Shown here: positions 1-10,434 of the stretch, in pieces
Layout: each line of letters opens with the position of its first letter
Position numbering within the stretch: position 1 is the first letter of the stretch
Assembly (NCBI GenBank): GCA_021186555.1
Contig: JAJKFL010000014.1
Location: 24,559,033 to 24,623,032, forward strand
Reading direction: 5' to 3'
Source of the DNA: Reticulitermes speratus
Lineage: Eukaryota > Arthropoda > Insecta > Blattodea > Rhinotermitidae
DNA length: 64,000 bases
Notes under the pieces: model-generated
The model's database searches: none
The model's input: the letters and a program-made list of their open reading frames with translations, nothing else
Told to the model about the DNA's origin: nothing
Program-made: the position numbers and the translations under genes

Positions 1-67
1 TCTCCACAATCCACTTTAAAATCCGTCTTTAGTAAATGGTGCTTGTGGCACGATCATAGTATAGGCA

Positions 68-96
68 TGTGTGTGTGTTGTGTGTGTTTGTGTGTG
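68..96. repeat. (TG)n microsatellite
   Basis: Interrupted TG repeat of about 29 bp. Confidence 0.9.
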
Positions 97-454
97 ACTC
101 AAATAGCCTCAGTTTAAGACACTCAGTACGCCAATATACGTGGTGACAATAGTGTAATTTAATGTACTGCTTAAATTTTGTATGGTAGAGACAATTGAAA
201 GATTCGTTAACATTTTAAAGCCTCTTTTTGGGGTTATAGTATAAACAGACAGCTAATAAATCTTCTGAAAATGTGTTAAAGTTCAAATATTTGGAATGAC
301 ACTAACAAACCAAATTGCATGCATATAAGAAGCATTTTAAATTCAAGGAATGCTTGTTACTGTTCGGTTCATAACCTTTTAATTTATCGCTTGCTATCTA
401 AAAAGGTAGAGATTAAAATATGCAGAAATATAAATTTTATTTTTGCCTGATATG
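97..454. other. No recognised feature
   Basis: AT-rich sequence. I see no gene or repeat family. Confidence 0.6.
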
Positions 455-700
455 GGTGGGAAACGTTGTCCTCACATTCACGGAAGAACATGGGCTCAAG
501 GTGTTTTAAAACAGGATGCTGAGGAACGAAGATGGAGGAGGTAACAGAACTGGATAAAACTATATATGAGGAGTTAAATGATTTGTGGCACATATGGGGG
601 AGAACAGCAATGCATACAGGATTTTGGTTGGTAAGCTTGAGCGAAAGAAAGAGGCCACTTGGAAGACCTAGGTACAAATCGCAGGATACTAACAAGAGAG
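455..700 (+). mobile_element. LINE 3'-tail fragment, 5' part
   Basis: It contains GGAAGACCTAGG and the stretch corresponding to the encoded [28 protein letters not shown] of the better copy at 34.9 kb (here GFWLVSLSERKRPLGRPRYK). It is interrupted by a MITE from about 700, and its continuation is at 1237. Confidence 0.75.
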
Positions 701-702
701 GT

Positions 703-1236
703 AATGTACGTATAACCGTAACATTGAGGCGCGTTCGCGAAACCACTGTTGCCGTGGAAAAGCAATAAGTATTACATATTCCGAGTATGTTTGTAGCCTT
801 AGTTACCCAACATGCAAAGCGCATGTGCCATATTATATTGTCATTGTGGCCTGACCGGCTTTACCATATTTTTCCACATTATCTCATAACGAGCACGACT
901 TTCGGAAAAAAAGTTACTGAACACAAAACGTGTGTTCTGATTTTCTCCAAAACTTTTATCTGAAACATTTCTCATACTAAGAAGAACTGAGCGAGACATT
1001 ATCATAAATTTATTTAGTCTTCACGTGAAGTTCCCGTTATTGTTGTCGGATTTTAATGAAACTTGAATTTTCACGACAGATTTCCGAAAGATACTCATAT
1101 ATCAAATTTCATTAAAATCCGTCCAGTGGGAGCTGAGTTGTTCCATGCGGATGGACGAACGGAGGGCAGATGGACAGACAGACTTGACGAAGCTAATAGT
1201 CGCTTTTCGCAATTTTGCGAACGCGTCTAAAAAGGG
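703..1236 (+). mobile_element. MITE family C, full-length copy 1
   Basis: It begins near TATAACCGTAACATTGAGG with the inner terminal repeat GGCGCGTTCGCG and ends with the reverse form TTTTGCGAACGCGTCTAAAA. It shares its whole length with 52545-53048: TTGCCGTGGAAAAGCAATAA, CCACATTATCTCATAA, CCAGTGGGAGC.GAGTTGTTCC, then GACGAA..TAATAG. No coding capacity. It splits a LINE tail (455-700 and 1237-1440). Confidence 0.8.
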
Positions 1237-1440
1237 TCTTAAGGAAACAGGATGGAAAGGAATGGATTCATATAGCTCAGGATAGGGACAAATGATGGTC
1301 CTTGTGAACATGGTAATGAACCTTTGGTTTCCATAAAATTCGGAGAATTTACTGACTAGCTAAGGAACTGTCAGGTTGTCAAGGACTCCGCTCCATGGCG
1401 GCAGTTCTTTAAGATAAGATGATAATGACTACAGACACAT
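1237..1440 (+). mobile_element. LINE 3'-tail fragment, 3' part
   Basis: The sequence resumes with TTAAGGAAACAGGATGGAAAGG, then GCTCAGGATAGGGACAAATG, GTAATGAACCTTTGG and the non-coding tail with CTCCGCTCCATGG. It is collinear with 35050-35225. Together with 455-700 it forms one LINE tail split by the MITE. Confidence 0.8.
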
Positions 1441-1761
1441 TCTGGTTCTCACGGCGCTGCCTGTTCACACTATGGTCTTCTGAGCTGACACTTTGCAGTC
1501 TTGAGGGTGAACACCGTTACCACCTACAGGGCTAGAACGGTGTCATAACCCCGAAGACCACAGTGTGAACACAGCGACTGTTTCAAACCAACCATGACGT
1601 TCCCACTCTTACAAATTCCGTACAAGAACTTTCGTTAGTGACATTAGAATCGCATACATGGTTACGACATTGTTTAAGTTATATCAAACGCTTTTCAGGT
1701 GTTAGGTGTACATGTCCTGGGCTAGCGGAAATACGAAGAAATAGGTAACTACCTTGACTAG

Positions 1762-1885
1762 CATGGCCGCGTGCTATACAGAAGAATTTCGGACCGCTCA
1801 AACACTGGGGTCGCAGGTTCGAATACCGTTCAGGATATGGACTATGCCGAGTTTGTGCGCGTGGTCTTGTCTTCAGTATTTATTT
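1762..1885 (+). mobile_element. tRNA-like SINE head fragment
   Basis: GCATGGCCGCGTGCTATACA, then GGTCGCAGGTTCGAATACCG (B box), spaced like a tRNA-derived SINE head. The body is not recognised. Confidence 0.5.
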
Positions 1886-2319
1886 AGATTATTTATCATC
1901 CAATTACATGGAAATCACTAAATAATTAGATACAGTATGCATGAAAGCGGTAATGACCTAATTTGAAGTGCTATCCAGGCATCTTCCTGGCGGTACCGAG
2001 AAAACCACGAAAATCTCAGTAAGAACAGCCAATGTTCCAGCGGAGATTTAAGCCACAAACCTCTGAATGTGGACGAGTGCGATGTTCACCGTCTCGAGTA
2101 CAGACAGGCCTCCATCGACCAATTCCCCGTCTAAGGAATCCTACCAAAAGTCTAAGGCACTTGCTGCTTCGGAATTAATTTTAAAAAATCGGAATAAGAC
2201 ATAGAATGTAAAAATTAATTTACGGGAACTTTTATCGGCACTCTCACGTCTTACCTAATATTAATTTCGCCAATAAATTTATCGTTCACCCATTGATCAC
2301 AATTCTCAACAATATATCA

Positions 2320-2337
2320 TATATATATATATATATA
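2320..2337. repeat. (AT)n microsatellite
   Basis: About nine AT units. Confidence 0.85.
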
Positions 2338-2702
2338 CATACGTTTTAAAGACGCGTCAAATAACATATGTATTAAAACCCTATACCAAAGGAAATATCC
2401 AGCAATTAAATACGTATAAACGTAATGCAGCTGAATATATTATTTTCGGCCTTTATGTTCCGCTCGGTCGATGGTTACGTAAAAGCTTTTTTGCAGTTTT
2501 TATCACCTATGATCATAAGACATTTTCGCCGTCATTGTTCCGTTTCACGAGTTACGTAATTGGCTACGGTCACAACGCGGTGTAATGATTAGGAGAAACG
2601 GAAAAAAACTCACCAAGGCGATAAGCCATGCCACCGAGGGAAGCAAGTTGTTGGTGCTGGTTTAACCAATGTGGCCTCAATTGCAACACTCATGCTAAAG
2701 AG

Positions 2703-2990
2703 TATAAAAGGAAAGGTTATCCGTATGCACGCCATGTAGGCATATGAGGAAGTGGAGGTATAGCTCCACTCATTTTTTAACTTAGGCACTACATGGAAGT
2801 GAGTGATAATATCCATGCAAATGACCCTGTACACCAGGGGAAAGAACCCCCGATACCAATTGAATAGCAGGCTTACATCCGGTCTGGACGTACCGGAGAA
2901 CAGAAAAATGTCTTTCCACTGCCCGAAATCGAACCACGATTCCTAGGTCGTCCAGACCATTGTCCAGCACTACAGCGATTATGGTAAGTT
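2703..2990 (-). mobile_element. tRNA-derived SINE, family A
   Basis: It has the family-A order read inverted: AGTGGAGGTATAGCTCCACT, TTAACTTAGGCACTA, GAAAGAACCCCCGATACC, GGTCTGGACGTACCGGAGAA, then the tRNA-like head complement (AAATCGAACCACGATTCCTA). Moderately decayed. Confidence 0.75.
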
Positions 2991-3013
2991 AAATATATGG
3001 TTAGCCGATCCAG

Positions 3014-3190
3014 GTGGTCGTGCGGTTTAAGGTGTAGGTCTGATTCCGGGTTCGAATCCTGCTGAGGGCATGGATGTTCGTCTCTTGTGTTTGCTGTGTG
3101 TTGTGTAGATAGCGGCAAGTGCGACGGGCTGATCACTCGTTTAGAGAAGTCCTACAACCCTGATTGGACTGTTGCGCCACAGAAAGAGAG
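3014..3190 (+). mobile_element. tRNA-derived SINE, family B
   Basis: The head GGTGGTCGTGCGGTTTAAGG carries an A-box-like region, and the B box GGTTCGAATCC is at 3049-3059. It is followed by GGCATGGATGTTCGTCTCTT and CGACGGGCTGATCACTCGTT, matching 62967-63214. Confidence 0.75.
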
Positions 3191-3221
3191 AGAGTTATAT
3201 GCAAAAAGTTGTCAAATATTT

Positions 3222-3412
3222 CACTGTGAGAGCCCCATCCACCCTCCTGTTCAATGGGTACCGGAATTTCTCTCCCCGGGATAAAGTGGCCGGAGCGTGA
3301 AGATTACCCCTCACCTCCATCTAGTGCCGAGGTTAAAAATGAGTGGAGCTATGCCTCTACTCAGCCTATGCCTTCACGGCGTGGACAGGAACAACTTTAC
3401 CTTTTTTCAGAC
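3222..3412 (+). mobile_element. SINE family A fragment, sense
   Basis: Body and tail in sense orientation: CCTCCTGTTCAATGGGTACC, CCCCGGGATAAAGTGGCCGG, TCACCTCCATCTAGTGCCGA, GGTTAAAAATGAGTGGAGCT. The tRNA head is missing. Confidence 0.75.
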
Positions 3413-3419
3413 TGTTTCA

Positions 3420-4794
3420 TTAGAAAATACCCAGCACATCACATTCTCTAATTTGCAGCAAACCCAAACCCAAAGAATAACACTGATAATCATAATGTCC
3501 CAAATAAAGCATCGCCCTCAAACCGTTCAATAAAGTGCACATACTCTCATATAATTTTCCCCTCTAAGATTTATAAATCACGTGGCTTCTGGACTTTCTC
3601 CACCGTTTAATATTCAGAAAGGGACACAATATTTCGGAAAATGCGACGGAGAAAAGCTCTGACTATGGGACCGGACAGAGTAGGTGCCTCCCCACCCTTT
3701 CAACCGGGCATGGAAACAGACCCAGCTGCAGAAACGTTGTTCTTTACGCTCTACGGAATAGTAGGCGATTGTCAAAATGTGATGTATCGGGGTGGCCAGC
3801 TAGACAGACTTCTAAGCCCCACTTCAGGCAGGAACTCAGGCAACAGCCACGCATTAATAAAGAAAAACATTGTTTCCTTACACAATAACTTCTTATTTCT
3901 GTTCATCCAACTACAATAGGTTAGTTTCAGTTACTTCTGGGTCCCCTTTCTTCAGAAAATATTTTACAACACCGTTCACACTCAGCCTTGTGAGCACGGA
4001 AAGTACGAGTACCTGAATATTGCACTATTTTACAGGTAAGTTGCGCGAGCTGCGTTGTGGCCATCCCCGTACTATATCATCGTCAGAATCTTTTGAACTG
4101 ATAAGTTTCAAGTTAGAAGTCAACCGGTTTTTCACGTGACCGACAGCGACGGAGTTCTGTGTTATCTAACGACGCTGTTGACTGCTATGATTAGCTTTGG
4201 TCAAGGTGTTTTTCACCTAGTTTCTGTTCGTCTGGCCAGATCTACAGCAAATCCATTATGTACTCAGCATTGAACACGAGTCGCCTCGTTTTAAGACCTG
4301 TGAAATATATGAAAGGTCAACTGCATGGACTGCTAGCATGTAGGCCACGCGATAATGCACCACTGTTGCATCATTTGTATCACAAGACCAAGGTAATGCC
4401 AAAGTAAAGGTAAAGTCAAACCTACACCTCACACCCACGTCACTGAAACGTACAGGGTAAGCTTACATGGAGGTAAATTTTCACACATTCTGTATTTCGA
4501 CTGCAGACGGATAGGCCAACTGCATTGTTCAACACAGGGTCTTTCTTTTATCGCCGCACCGAGCATGGCAGTTTAATCGCACAGAAAGCATGCACACGAC
4601 CGACATTCAGTGACAGCTAAGGTGCTCAGAACAGCGACAAAAGAAACGCACTATAGCTCAATATATAGTAAGAGACTCAGGGTACAAAACAGATTAAACT
4701 GAACTAAGTACCGAAAAACCTCGACCTAAAGGACTAATGGCGTGGGCGGGGTGGTCCGTTCATGCCGAATGTCAAAACAAGATACGCAACGTAG
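3420..4794. other. No gene recognised
   Basis: It includes a short open frame at 3641-3919 without recognisable motifs and a family F scrap near 4158-4175. Confidence 0.55.
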
Positions 4795-5066
4795 GCCTAT
4801 CCTAAGAGCAGGATACCATTTCACTCGAAGAGAGCGCTTTTATGGTATTTAATGTCGCCCGAAACAATAAAACATTCTTAGGTCTTAATGCAAAATGCCC
4901 GATATTTTTGTCCGATTTCGAGTTTATCGACAGATTTTCATAAAAGTCCCCAATATCAAATTTCACGGAAATCCGTCCAGTGGCAGCCGCGCTGATACAC
5001 GCGGACAGGCGCACATGGTAAATTTAATAGGCGCTTTCCGTGACTAAGTGAACGCGCCTAAAAAGA
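4795..5066 (+). mobile_element. MITE family C2 copy
   Basis: It shares the 3' half of family C (TTTTTGTCCGATTT, CAATATCAAATTTCA.G, AATCCGTCCAGTGG.AGC) and the end GTGAACGCGCCTAAAAAG. The left part differs (GGATACCATTTCACTCGAAG) and matches 63250-63555. Confidence 0.7.
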
Positions 5067-5226
5067 CGATACACAAATTATACAAACACATTAACACTAA
5101 ATTTACTCCTCTTTTTTTTTTCACCGCCATCTTTAAAGGCCTAGGTTCCGTACATTATTTGCTTTTACGCAACGAAACGAGTACGTATTTTGAAACAAAA
5201 CTGCACGAGACGTATCACTCCACGCG

Positions 5227-5507
5227 GCCGTGCCATGGCAGGCGGTTAGTCGCCGGCCTCTCACCGCAGAGGCCAGGGTTCGATCCCGGGTCAGTCCATG
5301 TGGGATTTGTGGTGGCCAAAGTGGCACTGGGACAGGTTTTTCCCCGAGTACTTCGGTTTTCCCCTGTCAATTTCATTCCACCCGTGCTCCATTAGACGGA
5401 AGAACGAAAAAAACTAATCATCTTCATCACAGGGTTGCACAATAAGCCTCAAGGCTGTGGTGCGTCCGTAGCATCTGCTGCGGGGCCCTTCACCACAAAA
5501 AAAAAAC
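5227..5507 (+). mobile_element. tRNA-derived SINE, family D, copy 1
   Basis: The head GCCGTGCCATGGCAGGCGGT, B box GGTTCGATCCC, then TCAGTCCATGTGGGATTTGT, GGCACTGGGACAGGTTTTTC, CACAGGGTTGCACAATAAGC and TCTGCTGCGGGGCCCTTC, followed by an A-rich end. Highly similar to 44362-44650 throughout. Confidence 0.88.
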
Positions 5508-5544
5508 ACTCCACGCGTTTGGGTAAAAATAGGTCCAAGTGGAC

Positions 5545-5735
5545 AGTCAGGGGCCCACAAATTTTACAAAAGTCTGGGAGCCACCTCGAAATTCTAGGCG
5601 CCACAAGCATGACATGGAGCAAGTTACATACAGAAGACCCACAAATATTAGGCCGTACAAAAAAAAAACCGCCCGGGCGACCTGGTGCCCGAGATTTATG
5701 TATCCATGCCATAAATCGAGGTTTTAGTATCATTT
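5545..5735 (+). repeat. Family G repeat, copy 1
   Basis: GGAGCCACCTCGAAATTCTA, GGCGCCACAAGCATGACATG, AAGACCCACAAATATTAGGC, GCCCGGGCGACCTGGTGCCC, ATTTATGTATCCATGC. Shared with 21885-22040 and 42795-42975, all in the same orientation. Class unknown. Confidence 0.6.
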
Positions 5736-5739
5736 GATA

Positions 5740-7574
5740 ATCCTGGTATAACAGACGCTTAGATACGTGAGTACGTCAGAAGGTGCAGCATTCACTATTA
5801 CCAGAATGGACGACAGAATCATAATCTGTCGCATATGTGACAAAGGCTCTAGCAATGACAGCAGTTGTGTGGACGTCCCATGACAGGGAGAGAAAGGCCA
5901 CACACCTCTCATATACAGTGACAAGATCTGCACCACTTGTCTGTGGATGTTATCATTCTACCACGTTCCTACTGCAAGTTACTTTACTTCCTTCAAGCAA
6001 ACTGCTGACGTTGTTAGGTAGGTCCCTCCTGCCTGACTGACACTCCTCCATTCCAGCATCAAGTCACTTACAAGTGATGGTCAGTCAACCAGTACATCAA
6101 GGTCCTGAGTCCCTAATAGGGCTCATGACCAGACGTTTAGTCCAAGTTTTGACATTTACGGTCTTGGTTATCCGGGGGCAGCTTCTGGGATGAGATGATG
6201 GGTCTGAGTCCTTATCAGTTCTTCACATTAAGCGCTACACTTTCACAAGTATATTACATATTTATAAACTGTCTATATTTGTGTAAACAATATAATATAT
6301 ATATATACACAGCCTCTGCCAATTCAGGACTCATACAGCACATCATGTTTTGTCTTACATAGCTTTGCTATAACAGCAGCTTACTTACTTGAACGGTCAA
6401 CACTACATGTTCATGTTAATTACTAATGACCCCTTGTTTACATTTAATACCTACTCACAAAGTTTTGAAGTTCACCTGTATCAAAACCTGAAACCTGTCT
6501 TCCTTGGTGTGGTTTCCAAATTAATTACATACTTAGCCCCTCAGTTTTGCTTTGCCTCAGGCTATGTTGTGATTTATAGTTTTCATTTCTAACAGGTCTC
6601 ATGTCACAAGTTTATTCCAGCAGAAATTTTAATTTCCACCTTCACGCTTCTGCACATAGTATCTACTGAAGCCAATGACTGGAAACAAAGGACAAATGAA
6701 AGACTGTCATTTTCACCAACACTCAGAAACTTCAGACCACTGTTTATTTTACAGTCTGCCTGTTTGTCATCAGTCTATAAGACTTCCACACTATAGCTAA
6801 TTCTAGCACTCAATGTCAATTAATTTTTGCTCCAATTTTCTGATTCAAGGTACCCTTGTGGCATGACCTATCAAAAAATGTTGACAAGACCTACGACATC
6901 AGCTCTTCATGCCGTTCATTTTTATATAGCAGGCCATTTGTAATAAATCTAATAAAGTGTTATTTCACATAATACATACATTTTGGACACACACCAAATA
7001 TTATACAAACATCCAAAAAAGGAAATGACCATTTGGTAGACTTAAGAAATTATCAAGTATGGAAGACAAATGTTCACTTTTTCTTGACTTTTGATTTGCA
7101 TCTCATAGTACTCATAGCACCACCTTCTCACTAACTTACACTGTTCTTATTAGCCAAACATGCAGCACAGCCAAGGATAACACTCTGCCTTCCTTGTCAA
7201 TGACAACAATATGAAGACAGAAACCACAAAAAGTGCACTTACTATCATTGCTCATTTATTTCATTTTGTAAACAGCAATAAACCAAATTTTTTAGAAATT
7301 ATAACTGCATTAACAGTACAGTGAACTATGTGAAGGAAACCATGGTAAAGTTGGGCTATGAACTTTACCCACTGATCACCCATCTCCACATGGAGTCAAT
7401 TTCTGACATTTCCAAATTTGTCTCAATCATTAGTCTCCAAAATGTTGCACTTTTACTCCATATCAATCATACTGAATGCCTGAGAGAACTTTATCACATG
7501 CAGCTGCCATGCAAACTTCAGATTTTATAGCATAAAACTGACTCTGTGCCTAAATGTTATTCTCTTAAGTCTTA
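5740..7574. other. Unique-looking AT-rich stretch
   Basis: No repeat family or coding motif was recognised. It could be intronic or 3' sequence of MPDU1 if that gene continues leftward. Confidence 0.5.
6292..6308. repeat. (AT)n microsatellite
   Basis: Short AT run. Confidence 0.75.
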
Positions 7575-7805
7575 CAGGGGAAGTGGGAGGCTCCATATAC
7601 TCTTAACCTTGGCATTATATGTAACATAAACTTTTAATTTCAAGGATGTACTATCCCTAGTGAAAGGACACCCACACCCACTTGTTACAAGGCTGGACAG
7701 TCAACAGAGCAGGAACAGGGTGCCAATAAATTGTGGACCTGCCAGAAATAATATTCCAGCCATCCAGCCTGTTGTCCATAATCAGAGTCATTGAGCTACA
7801 CAAGT
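7575..7805 (-). mobile_element. SINE family A, decayed
   Basis: GGAAGTGGGAGGCTCCATAT, ACTCTTAACCTTGGCATTAT, CCTAGTGAAAGGACACCCAC, and a tRNA-head remnant at 7755-7800. Strongly diverged. Confidence 0.5.
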
Positions 7806-7911
7806 TAATTACTCTGAGTGATGTTCAACAAGTTAGGTCCACCAGGTCATAAAAATTCAATGAGAAGTCACTACAACATTTAATGCAGTTCATTATTCCA
7901 CTAAAGTATCA

Positions 7912-8085
7912 TTATTTCTCAACATCTGTCCCACCTTGGTACAAGTTCAAAAATTCTGTCACAGCAGAGTAATACTCTTGAATTTGCAACCTTTCATAAA
8001 TAGCCATTTCCACTTCCTGATTATTGTGGAACTGGAGACCCCTAAACTGTTGTTTCAGCAGTCCAAACAAATGATCTGAAATGAG
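7912..8085 (-). pseudogene. Mariner-type transposase C-terminus, minus copy
   Basis: The minus frame reads SDHLFGLLKQQFRGLQF, then HNNQEVEMAIYERL and finally DVEK. This is the end of a mariner/SETMAR-type transposase (SDYHLFGPLK..L.G.. F..DEEVE.AV..WL ... YVEK). N-terminal parts are missing. Confidence 0.75.
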
Positions 8086-8183
8086 GTGTGATCCTTCAGT
8101 ATGACAATGCAACTCCACACAGTGGATGTGAGACACAAGAGTTGTTGAAGTAATTTCACTGAGAACTTCTAGACCATCCGCCA

Positions 8184-8368
8184 TACTGTTTGGGCTGATT
8201 AAGCAACAATTGGCAGGTTGCTGGTTCCACAATAATGAGAAAGTGGAAATGGCTATTCATGAATGGCTGCACATACAAGAGCCTGATTTTTACCGTACTG
8301 GAGTTTTAAAATTCATGCCACTAAGGGACACATTTGTCAATGTGCTCAGGGATTATGTTGAAAAATAA
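8184..8368 (+). pseudogene. Mariner-type transposase C-terminus, plus copy facing away from the first
   Basis: Across small frame changes the plus strand reads LFGLIKQQLAG, FHNNEKVEMAIHEWLHIQ and DFYRTGVLKFMP, then DYVEK and stop TAA at 8366-8368. It is the same C-terminal region as 8085-7912 but on the opposite strand, with about 100 bp between the two copies. Confidence 0.75.
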
Positions 8369-8369
8369 C

Positions 8370-9426
8370 GATACTTCAGTGGAATAAATGAGCAACATTT
8401 GACATTGTAATGACATGTCATTTAACTTCTATGACCCATGAAACCTTACTACTGAACAGCCTTCATATACAATACACTGCAATCATCCTAGACCCTCCCA
8501 CAAACTGCTGAGCCGCTCCAGCAGAAGCATCTAATGCTCCTTCTGTCTAGTCAAGCTATGGATATACAATAAGCCTATGCCATAACAAATTGCAAATAAA
8601 ACTAACTCAGCTTACAGGAGAAAACCTTCTCTGCTGTAGTCCAGCCTGAAATGATGCTCACTGAAGAGAAACTGGATGAAACTGGCACTGATCTTCAACA
8701 TTCTCCTCAAAAATACTTCAGACGCCATGCACAGGAGACTGGGGTTTGAAGTTTTAAGTTCCAAAATTGAGACACCATACAGCATTTTCAAAACAAAACT
8801 TCAACATGTGCATGTAAACCATTTATGGAGGTGCCAGAAATGTGTGCATATCAACTGAAAACTTTTACAGTATCTACTGCACTCCAGGAAAGTTTTAGTT
8901 GTAATTTGTTAGGCTACAGGCACATATATTCTATGGATCTTTGCAAGCCAATTAGACGGAAGGAGTGTCATATGCTTCCACCTGGGCAGCCCAAGTATTT
9001 ATACAAAGGTCTAAGATGATGATGCTGTATAAAGAAGGTATACTTAAAATCCCTGAAAATATTATGTGTTTCTACATTTCTGCAGCTTACAGTTCTGCTG
9101 CAAAATTTACAAAAAATAATAGCCATTAACAGCTAATTAGAAATAATGACAAATGAAGAGGTCATGGATGAGTTAATGGCTTTTGCTAGCAGCAAACAAG
9201 AAACACATTTAGAAGTGTTCATCACAAAAGAAGACCAAATTACTCTATCATGAACATTCCAACTGCAAAACATATGTTACTGCATAAATAATCTGTCCAG
9301 TGTCTGAAAGCACATTACAACATGGATTTACGTTTCAATCAGAACCAATGTTCAGATACACATAGTCAATATTTATATTTATCTTTAAAAGCATATTCTC
9401 TGTATGAATGATTGTTAACATAAGGC
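8370..9426. other. No gene recognised
   Basis: AT-rich, few repeats, probably within the MPDU1 intron after exon 2. Short open frames at 8676-9019 show no motif. Confidence 0.5.
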
Positions 9427-9577
9427 TTCTGGAATATTATACCATGACAACTGGTAATTTAAAAGGAGTGCTGCTTCCATCTTCAAGGTTCATCTTTGAC
9501 TGGTAAACCCTGAAGATGGAGATGACATTCTCTTCTGAAATATCAGTAATGCTCAACATGGTATAGCATTCCAGAAC
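9427..9577 (+). repeat. Inverted repeat with a decayed hammerhead-like core
   Basis: TTCTGGAATATTATACCATG (9428-9447) and CATGGTATAGCATTCCAGAA are inverted arms. Between them are ACCCTGAAGATGGAGATGAC and TCTTCTGAAATATC, a decayed relative of family 3. It lies about 125 bp downstream of MPDU1 exon 2. Confidence 0.45.
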
Positions 9578-9702
9578 ACTTAAATCTTCATCAGCACTAC
9601 TGACAGAGCTTCAAACTCACAAGACAGATTGGTTTATTAGCAAATCTATGCCCTAGACACAGAAAAGGTAAAATAAATAATACATTTTCGCAGTGAACTT
9701 AC

Positions 9703-9768
9703 CCATTACAGAGCCAGCTACAATCCCCAGTCCTAAAACTTTGCTTAATGTTGCTTTCAAACATGGTC
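9703..9768 (-). CDS. Mpdu1: MPDU1 exon 2
   Basis: A 66-bp exon, phase 1 on both sides, with acceptor TTTCAG above 9768 and donor GTAAGT at 9702-9697. It encodes the first transmembrane segment of the PQ-loop region (LGLGIVAGSV). It is too short to show up as an open reading frame and was found by its splice sites and family motif. Confidence 0.85.
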
Positions 9769-10434
9769 CTGAAACAACAGATTTGATTTATGAGCTCCAG
9801 TGATATGTTGCAGAACTGACAGTCAACAAATTCAAATACTGATTGTCACTTGTCATCCCAAGTAGTTTACCATCTTTTTCTTGACACTTATTGTGTGAGA
9901 AGTCCCTAAGTCTTTTCTTCTCACATAATTACCTAGTTAGGAAGAAATATTCAGAATCATACAAACACTTTCTGACTAAATTTCTCATACGAGACTAATA
10001 TGTACTTACTCGGACGTAAAAGGCTCGAACCCCTTAAAAATTCGATGTATCTAACATAAACCTAGAGCTACAAAAATATAAGTTGCTGCCATAAGTAGTA
10101 ATATGTGACATGCGTCCTCCAGAAACGGGATCCGCTTTAGCAATGGCTTGTCGTGAAAGCCTGAAATCTTTACAATGCGGTATATTTACCCATCAATCAT
10201 GACAACACTCCAATTAAACAGCATTCATATCGTTGCTCTGCAGGCCCCATAACCCTAGAATTCATATTGATACACAAATGAAGAGACACGATTGTACAAC
10301 TATTACTATTGTTTTAAAAACAGGTACACATATCAATAAAACCCACCGTCAAAGAAATTAAAATTTATGAAGAACTCATCATAACAATGATGTGAGAGCA
10401 CTAACAGAATTACACGTCTCACTATTTCTACCAT
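9703..10434 (-). CDS. Mpdu1: MPDU1 (mannose-P-dolichol utilization defect 1), N-terminal two exons
   Basis: MPDU1 is an ER membrane PQ-loop protein needed to use dolichol-linked mannose and glucose in glycosylation. Two exons on the minus strand splice in frame. Exon 1 gives 29 residues including HHCYDEFFINFNFFD. Exon 2 continues with PCLKATLSKVLGLGIVAGSV, the most conserved stretch of the family (vertebrates have PCLK..LSKGLGLGIVAGS). Donors are GTGGGT and GTAAGT, the acceptor is TTTCAG, and the junction is phase 1. The start ATG at 10434 has A at -3 and G at +4. Only about 51 of the usual ~245 codons are here. I looked for the VKLPQ exon on the minus strand from 9700 down to 1 and did not find it, so the gene probably runs out of the window. 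No frame damage is visible. The identification comes from remembered family sequence, without a search. Confidence 0.84.
9769..10346 (-). other. MPDU1 intron 1
   Basis: A 578-bp, AT-rich intron between the two MPDU1 exons. I see no repeat or other coding signal in it. Confidence 0.75.
10347..10434 (-). CDS. Mpdu1: MPDU1 exon 1 (coding part)
   Basis: It runs from the start ATG (10434-10432) to a phase-1 end before donor GTGGGT (10346-10341). It encodes 29 residues plus one base. The CYDEFF.NFNF motif is the conserved family N-terminus just before the first membrane segment. The 5' UTR and promoter must lie above 10434. No TATA box is evident there. Confidence 0.85.

Larger units (their letters stand above)
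1441..2702. other. No gene; SINE-head fragment and AT repeat only
   Basis: Apart from the tRNA-like fragment (1762-1885) and the AT microsatellite I see nothing recognisable. Confidence 0.55.

Noticed and set aside
5048..5445. Open frames of 64 to 115 codons
   Set aside because: They are produced by SINE family D sequence; the same frames recur in the copy at 44.4 kb.
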